A program made the translations under genes and the position numbers. The notes below the pieces were generated by a model that was not told where the DNA came from, did no database searches, and worked only from the letters and a program-made list of their open reading frames with translations. A DNA stretch of 64,000 nt from Sulfuritalea sp. (lineage in GTDB: Bacteria > Pseudomonadota > Gammaproteobacteria > Burkholderiales > Rhodocyclaceae), in NCBI GenBank assembly GCA_016710465.1, contig JADJVS010000016.1, forward strand, positions 868,001-932,000, read 5' to 3'. The first letter of the stretch is position 1, and every line of letters starts with the position of its first letter. Of the stretch, positions 12,001 to 15,667 are shown one piece after another.

Positions 12001-12534
12001 AAACTCGGCGGTCGTTACCAGGCGCCCCGCCCCCAGCGAATCAAGTACCTCCGCCGGATAGCCGAACATCTTGGACACTACCTGGGCCAGCAAGCCCCCC
12101 AGACTGTGGCCGGTCAGCAGGGGAGTGAGGTTGCTCGAAGTCATCTCAGGTAATTCAGCACCTCTGCGATACGCATTGATCTGCACCAAGGCCGCCGCCT
12201 TGGCCTGTACCGCATAGTTGGTCGCATCGGTAAATTGCGGATCCCAATAGCCGGTGGTCGCGGCTCGGGCGGCGACGCCCAAGGCCTCTCCCACCGTATC
12301 GCTGCCCCGATAGGCAATTACGACCTGACCGGTGACTTTGTTGTAATAGGTTTCGGCGGCGAAACCGCTATTTGGGGTGGGGGTAAAGTTGAGTTGCGAA
12401 CTCTCGACTTTCTCAAACCCCGTGGGGGGCTGAAACTGCGCACTCCCTTCGGCGAGATATACCCCTTGAGCAAAGGTCGTCGCCAACAGCGTGTTGGCCG
12501 TGATGCCGTTGAGATTCATGCCGGTGGTGCTCAT
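1..12534 (-). CDS. Giant RTX protein with N-terminal lipase-like domain (3' end outside window)
   Basis: One uninterrupted frame from the ATG at 12534 to the left edge gives at least 4178 residues; I read most of it codon by codon and spot-checked the rest without finding a stop. The ATG overlaps the TGA of the upstream gene (ATGA), with GGGAGAG just before it. Residues 1-330 resemble a class 3 lipase: an AYRGSD strand, then GHSLGG at 142-147 with Ser144 as candidate nucleophile. Residues 600-705 hold several DxDxDG calcium loops (DLDGDG, DIDADG, DVNGNG, DANQDG). RTX nonapeptides of the GGxGxDxLx type fill about 1035-1515 and recur near 1895-1940. Ig/cadherin-like segments with NDAP junctions lie at about 2018-2485. 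About ten 139-residue units follow at 2495-3860, then RTX-like sequence with NLTLTG to the edge. Such proteins are secreted unfolded by type I systems and fold on Ca2+; hlyB and hlyD lie just upstream. Lipase activity is inferred from the nucleophile elbow only. Confidence 0.93.
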   Translation of the reverse strand, partial: MSTTGMNLNGITANTLLATTFAQGVYLAEGSAQFQPPTGFEKVESSQLNFTPTPNSGFAAETYYNKVTGQVVIAYRGSDTVGEALGVAARAATTGYWDPQFTDATNYAVQAKAAALVQINAYRRGAELPEMTSSNLTPLLTGHSLGGLLAQVVSKMFGYPAEVLDSLGAGRLVTTAEFQTQARALNQVDAQGNVLDFNVSDKVVNYATSGASNLGIQLGSTVDIPALGQIGGVATLLSVAAAFFVPLVGAGVFATQQLAAKHNAIEIERAMYGLAALKPLLADAGELRSQSMSLEQAQGTIGDPMVPGPNVVGLVNGQGQVVAYIDRDQGNPRIVVMQGAATGTQLLLGPQDSEVNGALTVTRINPDNSVTVLTKGQILNTVGGIQTIKRTDTDGDGEVDTETTTTSLSDENGDGQIVDTQNYQDGEVVGHEAQTYDEFGNLTERTVYNESGSGDWAALTATYTNGEISSLAADMGSGATHSLDLLTLTPTERQSYGFHTQQEVASRLEQLGLADGFQFMTDGFAATGAQNAGLNDLQVEIGGTQYIWNNNWADLNLTNGGGWNAAGNGALASPGAPYCAAPVVTQSIGYMGGAENHLSPLVLDLDGDGVATDLTHAYDGGRVFFDIDADGFAERVGWVNPDDGLLAMDVNGNGRIDDITELYGDDQMPAFQKLRNIDTNGDSRIDASDAAFAALRIWQDANQDGITQDGELKTLASLDIQSISTNDHNDTRWAQENYISSSTTFTRLENGVAVDREIADVHFLNDNANTWQLGAHSQVYGSDIQIDLEAILLPLSRGYGDLPSLHLAMSANAELKRMVRELAYLPLDRLNEAAARIDDIMLEWAGVRGNDPASHATGDGPRIDGRKVDFVERFTGLTWAQSGTTSMVGEDASVGLKKTWNGIEAALMHRLVAQGALRAVLPNASYDFATDAMVLNESMSEILARARSLAPADTEQAREFWTQLGGILIEGKDELGQSVAAINAAVSTEAGQNLYLGEHLIAPSNFGDPDWGLYTGDGTVGEVLVGGIQVGDAGGNALHGSGAGEYFFGGEGNDAIDAGAGDDYLRGDAGDDTLDGGAGEDALKGGTGNDVLLGGAGNDMLEGFEGNDSIYGGDGYDMIAGGTGADVLDGGAGRDVLLLRQSTAGGYVNLATGKAHGSESEGDVISNFEDIRGSGYADVLIGDEGNNTLNGEGGDDVLVGGGGSDSVFATTGRQRYFGGTGDDWLYGYDGGDQMDGGAGFDYVAYSHPFVANGVVVDLSLGRGTGGVATGDSYTGIEGVWGVRGGDDVLIGDAGDNVLFGNDGNDILIGGAGNDRLQFSSGTQHLFGQGGSDLFEAPYASLQSYVDGVYVDGSDTSDPYAVAPEQAVFIHDFDVSDPAERIVLQDLAMSAVVLRQRGADTAIELTGGRMLYVLGVAPSLLTAANFVLPSGVADVTVGPPLEQASLVLAGSDADNKLVGGVGNDVLTGHGGRDALTGGQANDQLNAGDGDDLLIGGDGADTLDGGAGFDTVRYDDSWTGVTIDLASGTGVGGTAEGDQLQGVEKLVGSNRDDLLLGSNTVNADTTLWETLDGLNGEDVMNGRDGRNRLTGGGGADRFVIEAHVAGSGTGITEITDFDMDNPDEKIDLSAIDFSGKRLVAEWSADRTKLKFFTGDGVAGVDALYKDALTLTNLQPWDEGFWPKLPELATKFVFAPGQAPTGFEVRMEPGAAGWPVLPGSNGNDVFTGNQVWILPFGGDDVIERPSTNDGDALLITRQPGQVLRLTNFLSFAYKDEIQNGSWTNVVASFNSWNTNFDFSHFAGVRSYQDIVVTYVGTGVDAGTHLDLGDGQKIVILGWSEASDSSINYGYANWVNASGVSLGTGYNIRTWDNRLDASQAYFNNGSLLGTFGVDQLVGGKYADVIAAYNGDDTLEGRGGNDTLTGGDGADRFVIGRYANTTDQITDLQAWEYGDTIDLGEFADIQHFADVKQRMSQQGGDTVISLGDNQVLILQGINKDNLGRVTFLGNAGVNSTPYLEGEPIAPWAELTSGTPFEFLVERSRIVDSDGDALQLKIELINGDTPPSWIEFDASAGRIVGIAPSDGDQTVRLTMSASDGEAETRFDFVLNVSSGIGVLGDPSQNQTLAVPEPLIAGGVAGSVSHQWQRLDQNQNWVAIAGATGTQLLLDESLVGQSVRVLVNYLDEDEVPRYRASLATGTVANINDAPTSTLTVVGSAIQNEMLVVDGAISDADGLGSLGYQWQASDDGAVWTNISGANAGSIALGQPHVGKHLRAAVSYVDGHGAGEAVIVECANVVQNVNDAPVVTALILAPDAQEDVPYQFVIDAEYFSDIDPEDVLNFSATLASGTALPSWLTFDPATRSFQGSPTNSDLGDITIRIVATDVAGATASQEFGFSVANTNDAPMVVSGIVDQWAACESPFSFTLPSTMFSDQDPGDTLAITASLEGGEPLPGWLVFDPVSLTFSGVPATDDLGKLDLSIRAMDLSGASCDLSFSVQVFVGVVGTLGHEVLIGGDLGEVIRGLAGDDSLYGYGGNDLLVGGTGDDLLVGGVGDDIYAVDIGDGSDWISDEDGNDLISLGVDLDSGLVIAWRDTSNLYLSVMDREDRLTVQGWFDATSNRVESVQFADGTTWDTATLAAAAFLGSESSDSLSGSTDGEQMYGLGGSDVIWGYAGNDGLIGGTGDDYLDGGEGDDAYLFNSGDGKDTIVDASGTDVIKLGTGLEPGAVTAWRDTSNLYLSMMGTPDRLTVQGWFDLTTNQVESVQFADGTKWSTATLEAAPFFGTTSADAISGTTGNDALFGFAGDDSLTADAGNDTLDGGTGNDALDGGAGNDTYVFARGYGQDTITDAVGTDVIALGADVATSDVQIWRDASNLYVGIIGTPDVLIVQGWYDLTTNRVESIRFADNTIWSTATLAAAPFIGTAGADYLTGTSGNDKLYGLAGGDVLSGDAGNDTLEGGTGDDQLDGGAGNDIYVFDAGFGQDTLVDASGTDVIKLGTGLEPGAVTAWRDTSNLYLSVMGTPDKLTVQGWFDLTTNRVESVQFADGTTWSTATLAAAPFIGTAGVDYLTGTSGNDKLYGLAGGDVLSGDAGNDTLEGGTGDDQLDGGAGNDIYVFARGYGQDTVTDNDATAGNSDTIRLAPDVAPGDVTLSRDTTNLYLGINGSSDSITVQGWYADTATRVERIEFADGTVWDSTVMQAVQLVAPEIGGYLYGSTGNDVIVGRGGNDYLYGDAGNDVLHGSLGNDALDGGAGNDTYVFARGYGQDTITDVSGTDVITLGADIASGDVHIWRDTSNLYVGIAGTSDVLTVQGWYDLTTNRVESIKFADNTIWNETLLAAAPFFGSTGADAISGTTGNDALFGFAGDDSLTADAGNDTLDGGTGNDALDGGAGNDTYVFARGYGQDTITDVSGTDVITLSADIASSDVHIWRDASNLYVGIAGTSDVLTVQGWYDLTTNRVESIKFADNTIWNETLLAAAPFFGTTSADAISGTTGNDALFGFAGDDSLTADAGNDTLDGGTGNDALDGGAGNDTYVFARGYGQDTITDAVGTDVIALGADVATSDVQIWRDASNLYVGIIGTPDVLIVQGWYDLTTNRVESIRFADNTIWSTATLAAALFIGTAGADYLTGTSGNDKLYGLAGGDVLSGDAGNDTLEGGTGDDQLDGGAGNDIYVFDAGFGQDTLVDASGTDVIKLGTGLEPGAVTAWRDTSNLYLSVMGTPDKLTVQGWFDLTTNRVESVQFADGTTWSTATLAAAPFIGTAGVDYLTGTSGNDKLYGLAGGDVLSGDAGNDTLEGGEGNDTLYGGEGNDTFLFGRGSGADQIAETSGSSDVIRLATDIDADDLRVTRDAASLFISLKDSGDSIAVLNWFSDNSYRIEQLVFGDMSSWTAATLEAKTTNITEGDDFVWGSTGADSISGLDGSDELVGNEGNDTLMGGEGDDTLNGGSGIDSMAGGIGNDTYWVDNASDVVSELADEGIDTVRSAMTHTLGNNLESLVLLEPAGAINGTGNALDNSIRGNSAANTLNGGLGVDTLIGGLGNDIYVVDHSGDTVIENAAEGTDTVQASISYSLAGNVEKLMLTGSGAISGTGNELNNAITGNSGENTLIGGLGNDTLNGGVGADVLIGGADNDSYIVDNLADVIVECAGEGTDTISSSVAWTLSSNCENLTLTGSAALSGIGNE
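1157..2119. repeat. Near-perfect 963-bp direct repeat, copy A
   Basis: This stretch matches 3254-4216 at a constant offset of 2097 bp (699 codons), so the reading frame is kept. By eye I found one difference (A at 1694 against G at 3791). Identity begins inside a conserved RTX codon run and ends abruptly at 2120 versus 4217. It covers more than two of the 139-residue units. Confidence 0.9.
3254..4216. repeat. Near-perfect 963-bp direct repeat, copy B
   Basis: Second copy of the block at 1157-2119, shifted by 2097 bp. The units between the copies (2120-3253) are related but clearly diverged, so the near-identity of A and B implies a recent in-frame duplication or gene conversion, or an assembly effect. 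Confidence 0.9.
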
Positions 12535-13448
12535 TTACGCTCTCCCTGATTGACTTGATTCCAGATGTTTTGATAGAAGTTGTTATCGCGTTCCAGGTTT
12601 TGCTTTCGTAATACCGCTACCCGGGCATCCCAGCTTGCGGGTAGAAAGACCTCATGAAATGGCCTGGACGAATCGGGTAATGCCTTGCGACTTCGCAGGT
12701 CTCTTGCTTTGGAGGTTTCGAGGTACAAGCTGCGGGCCGTGTTGGGATTTGAACCAATCACGCCTTGACAGCCCAATTCGAGCCGTACAAATGCGTAGCG
12801 ACTATGGATTTCCCGGTCATACGCAATCACACGCGCTCCCCAGCCCAATTCCTCCCCCGTCTGAGGATCGCTGAAGGGGCTGCGGGCGGCCAGTTCGGGA
12901 TAGTGGGGGGACTTCTTGCTACCACGCGATGTATCCCCGTTCGGTGCAGGCGCCCAACCATTGGCTGGCAAGAAGTGGTACGCCGACGAGATGGTTTGCC
13001 AATCGAAATCCGCTACCTGACGGTTGGGCGCCCAAGGCAGCGGATGGGCCTGCCGGTCAAAGTAGAGTTCCAGCACGCATTGCATGACCGGCCGGCAAGC
13101 CTGCGCGTTGCCCCCCCAGCCGCAGTCCTCCTCGGCCCCCATGCGCTCCATGCGATAGGCCGCTGCGGCGACACCCTTGAGTTCATCGCTGGCCCACTCC
13201 AGCGGCATGCCCACGCGTTCGGCCACTTCGCGGGTATAGACCCATAGGTTCGGGTCCTTGCGGAATAGCGAAACGCCTTGCGGCGACTCGCCATGCATGC
13301 CCCGGTAGTACGTCGGACTGCCTGGCACATAACTGTGGGATGACGAAGGTACTTTCTCCGCCTGCGCCAATGCCGGTTGCGTTCCGCCGGTACCAGCAGC
13401 CAGCAGCCATGCAAACGCCAAGATATTCAGAGCGCGATTTGACCTCAT
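12531..13448 (-). CDS. Exported protein of unknown function, coupled to the RTX gene
   Basis: A protein of about 305 residues starts at the ATG at 13448, preceded by GGAAGGTGG. The N-terminus is a clear signal peptide (MRSNRALNILAFAWLLAAG, then an alanine-rich stretch ending ALAQA), so it should be periplasmic or secreted. A longer frame from a GTG at 13577 overlaps the hlyD stop as GTGA but puts 43 polar residues before the signal peptide, so I prefer 13448. Mature-part cysteines occur in EEDCGWGG, QACRPVMQC and ELGCQG, compatible with disulfides. The stop overlaps the RTX start codon (ATGA), so the two are probably translationally coupled. I do not recognise the family. From its position it could be a periplasmic chaperone, modifier or immunity partner of the lipase-RTX protein; none of these is shown by the sequence. 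Confidence 0.8.
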   Translation of the reverse strand: MRSNRALNILAFAWLLAAGTGGTQPALAQAEKVPSSSHSYVPGSPTYYRGMHGESPQGVSLFRKDPNLWVYTREVAERVGMPLEWASDELKGVAAAAYRMERMGAEEDCGWGGNAQACRPVMQCVLELYFDRQAHPLPWAPNRQVADFDWQTISSAYHFLPANGWAPAPNGDTSRGSKKSPHYPELAARSPFSDPQTGEELGWGARVIAYDREIHSRYAFVRLELGCQGVIGSNPNTARSLYLETSKARDLRSRKALPDSSRPFHEVFLPASWDARVAVLRKQNLERDNNFYQNIWNQVNQGERK

Positions 13449-13573
13449 GCCGCCACCTTCCACCCGGCATCGTTGGCGGCTCTCTGCCGTGCCGCCGTCC
13501 CGCCAGCGCCGACTTTTCAAACCATTCGTCTGTCGCATGCCTGTCCCCTCGTTGTTCATCCGCTTCATCTCCC

Positions 13574-15007
13574 TCACCGCTCCCGCAAACTTTCACTCCC
13601 CCGCTGCAACAGCGGACTCAGGAAATACTCGATCACCCGCCGCTTGCCGGTCTTGACCTCCAGGCTCACGGCCATGCCGGCGGTGAGATTCACCGTCTTG
13701 TCCTCGACCTGCACCGTGGCGCGGGCGAGCTTGGCGCGGGTGGAGTAGATCAGGCCGCGCTTCTCGTCGTTGATGGCGTCGTGCGAGACATGGGTCAGGC
13801 GCGCGGGGATGGTGCCGTAGCGGGTGAAGGGAAAGGTCTCGATCTTGACTTCGGCCTCCTGCCCGGCATCGACGAAGCCGATGTCCTTGTTCTCCAGGAA
13901 GGCTTCGACTTCCAGGGCGTCGTCTTTGGGCACGATCACCATCAGGGCCTGCGCCGGGGTGACGACGCCGCCGACGGTACGCACGGCAAGTTGCTGCACG
14001 CTGCCGTCGACCGGGGCTGTCAGCGTCATGAGTTTGCCGCGGGTGTCCGACTTGACCAGTTCCTGCCCGAAGGCGGTGGCTTTCTGCTCGGCGTCGTTGA
14101 GTGTGTCCAGCGCGGCGCGCCGGGTTTCGGCGGTCAGCGCCTGGCGCTGGCCCTGGGCTTCGGCAATCGCGGCGGCGAGTTCCTTGATCCGGCTTTTCTG
14201 GGTTTGCAGGTCGGCTTCCTGTTCTATGCGGACCTGTTCCTTTTCCAGGTAGCCGTGCTTGGAGATGAAGTTCTTCTCCACCAGGCCCTTGAAGTCCTCG
14301 GCGCGCTGGCGGGCGATGGGGGCCGTTTGCTCAAGCTTTCGCACGATCTCCAGGGTCGAGCGCCGCTCCGCTTCGCGCTTGGCGATTTCGGCGTCGATGC
14401 GCTGGGCGCGGGCCTGGTATTCGCCGTACTGGCCGTCGAGGATGCGCTGTTCTTGCGCGACACGCTCGACGCCGACGTCGGCCGGCGACTCGATGCGCGG
14501 CGCCCTGCCCGAGGTAAGCGCCGCCAGCAGGGCGCGGGCGCGCGCCGCTTGCAGCCGCGCGGTAGTCAGGTCGTTGGCGGTACGCGTGCTGTCGGCCCGG
14601 GCCATCGTCGCGTCGAGTTCCACCAGCACCTGGCCGGCCTTGACCGCCTGGCCGTCGATGACGTGAATGGCCTTGATGGTGGCGGTTTCGATCGGCTGGA
14701 TCAGCTTGCTGCCGGCATTGGGCACGATCTTGCCCTGGGCCACGGCGACGACGTCGATGTGGCCGAAGCTGGCCCAGAGCAGCGCGATCACGGCAAACGC
14801 CATCAGCAGCCAAGCGACGATGCGCGGCGCGGGCGAGACCGGGGTTTCCTGGAGTTCCAGGGCGGCCGGAAGGAAGGCGGCCTCGTGCGGCAGGCGCGGC
14901 GGCGGATCGAGTTCGCGGCGGATCTTCCAGACGTGACTGAAGATCGTGGCGTAGCGGCGCAGCAGGTCGAGGGCGGCTTGCAGGCGGAGGGTGAGGGACT
15001 GGGTCAT
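13574..15007 (-). CDS. hlyD: Type I secretion membrane fusion protein (HlyD family)
   Basis: A 477-residue adaptor linking the inner-membrane ABC exporter to an outer-membrane TolC-type channel. The start at MTQSLTLRLQ (15007) is preferred over an upstream in-frame start because it has AAGGGCG ahead of it and fits the family. A cytoplasmic tail of about 60 residues precedes a single membrane helix (IVAWLLMAFAVIALLWASFG), then a lipoyl-type half (VAQGKIVPNAGSKLIQP), a long coiled-coil hairpin rich in Glu, Arg and Gln, and the family C-terminus (VVTPAQALMVIVP, then SLEVKTGKRRVIEYFLSPLL). Its stop overlaps a GTG that could open the downstream frame. The gene is separated from hlyB by the opposed hicAB pair. 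No tolC-like gene is in the window. Confidence 0.95.
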   Translation of the reverse strand: MTQSLTLRLQAALDLLRRYATIFSHVWKIRRELDPPPRLPHEAAFLPAALELQETPVSPAPRIVAWLLMAFAVIALLWASFGHIDVVAVAQGKIVPNAGSKLIQPIETATIKAIHVIDGQAVKAGQVLVELDATMARADSTRTANDLTTARLQAARARALLAALTSGRAPRIESPADVGVERVAQEQRILDGQYGEYQARAQRIDAEIAKREAERRSTLEIVRKLEQTAPIARQRAEDFKGLVEKNFISKHGYLEKEQVRIEQEADLQTQKSRIKELAAAIAEAQGQRQALTAETRRAALDTLNDAEQKATAFGQELVKSDTRGKLMTLTAPVDGSVQQLAVRTVGGVVTPAQALMVIVPKDDALEVEAFLENKDIGFVDAGQEAEVKIETFPFTRYGTIPARLTHVSHDAINDEKRGLIYSTRAKLARATVQVEDKTVNLTAGMAVSLEVKTGKRRVIEYFLSPLLQRGSESLRER

Positions 15008-15018
15008 TTCGAACGCCC

Positions 15019-15047
15019 TTGAAAAACACAACATAAGTGTTTAGACT
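15019..15047 (+). promoter_or_regulatory. hicAB promoter with internal operator palindrome
   Basis: TTGAAA (15019-15024) and TAGACT (15042-15047) are separated by exactly 17 bp. The inverted repeat AAACAC-N7-GTGTTT (15024-15042) fills the spacer, as expected for an autoregulatory antitoxin operator. The GTG at 15055 is only about 8 bp past the -10 box, so the hicA message may be leaderless. The 47-bp gap must also carry the hlyD ribosome binding site on the other strand. Confidence 0.6.
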
Positions 15048-15054
15048 TCGTTCC

Positions 15055-15237
15055 GTGAACTCGAACGAATTCAAGCGTTGGTTGACCAGGCAAGGGGCGA
15101 CGTTTCAGACGACAAAAGGGTCCCATCTGAAGATATTTCTGAACGGCCGCCAGTCGGTAATGCCCATGCACAACGCCGAACTGAAGACAGGTACTGTCGA
15201 GGGCATCAAGAAGCAGCTTGGACTGAAAGGAAAATGA
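15055..15237 (+). CDS. hicA: HicA-type mRNA interferase toxin
   Basis: A 60-residue protein that reads NSNEFKRWLTRQGA, then KGSHLKIFLNGR, VMPMHN and KQLGLKGK. This is the double-stranded-RNA-binding-like HicA fold, in which the histidine of the SHLK segment is the expected catalytic residue. HicA cleaves mRNA and is neutralised by HicB. The GTG at 15055 aligns with the start of known HicA proteins and lies just past the promoter; the alternative in-frame GTG at 15037 lies within the operator. The antitoxin gene follows after 3 bp. Convergent to hlyB and divergent from hlyD. Confidence 0.9.
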   Translation: MNSNEFKRWLTRQGATFQTTKGSHLKIFLNGRQSVMPMHNAELKTGTVEGIKKQLGLKGK

Positions 15238-15240
15238 ATC

Positions 15241-15660
15241 ATGCTTGACTATCCCGTCATTCTTGAAACGCAACCGGAGGGCGGCCTTGTTGTCACCTTC
15301 CCGGATGTCCCGGAAGCCATCACGCAAGGTGAGGACGAAGACGAGGCGCTGATGTATGCGGTGGATGCGCTTGAATCCGCGCTGTCGTTCTACGTCGATG
15401 ACCGCAAGCCCCTGCCGGTGCCGAGCAAAGCCAAGCGCGGGCAAAAAACAGTGCGTCCCTCCGCGCTGGAATGCGCCAAGCTGGGCGTGTACCAGGCGAT
15501 GATGGAACAGGGCATCCGCAAGTCCGAGTTGGCCCGCCGCCTGGGCTGGCACATGCCGCAGGTGGATAGGCTGTTCGATCTGCGCCATGCCTCGCGCCTG
15601 GACCAGATCGAGGCGGCGGCGCGGGCGCTTGGACGGCATATTGAGGTGTCGGTTACCTAA
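15241..15660 (+). CDS. hicB: HicB-type antitoxin with C-terminal DNA-binding domain
   Basis: 139 residues. The N-terminal half (MLDYPVILETQPEGGLVVTF, PDVPEAITQGEDEDEA, then ALSFYVDDRKPLPVP) is the HicB partial RNase-H-like fold that blocks HicA. The C-terminal half (GIRKSELARRLGWHMPQVDR, LFDLRHASRLDQIEAAARAL) is a helix-turn-helix domain that would bind the palindrome in the promoter. Normal length and complete, so the pair looks functional. The stop lies 7 bp from the convergent end of hlyB. Confidence 0.93.
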   Translation: MLDYPVILETQPEGGLVVTFPDVPEAITQGEDEDEALMYAVDALESALSFYVDDRKPLPVPSKAKRGQKTVRPSALECAKLGVYQAMMEQGIRKSELARRLGWHMPQVDRLFDLRHASRLDQIEAAARALGRHIEVSVT

Positions 15661-15667
15661 CATCGCA

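Noticed and set aside
158..12153. Many plus-strand frames over the RTX gene, some very long (for example 7519-8760 and 9604-11895)
   Set aside because: They are antisense to a continuous minus-strand RTX reading frame with clear GGxGxD repeats; their periodic His/Ala/Val-rich products are the mirror of the repeats.
12738..12756. tRNA T-arm-like sequence (minus strand GATTGGTTCAAATCCC)
   Set aside because: No acceptor stem, D-arm or anticodon arm around it; it lies inside the exported-protein gene.
13449..13577. N-terminal extension of the exported partner to the GTG at 13577
   Set aside because: It would place 43 polar residues before a good signal peptide; the ATG at 13448 has a better ribosome binding site.
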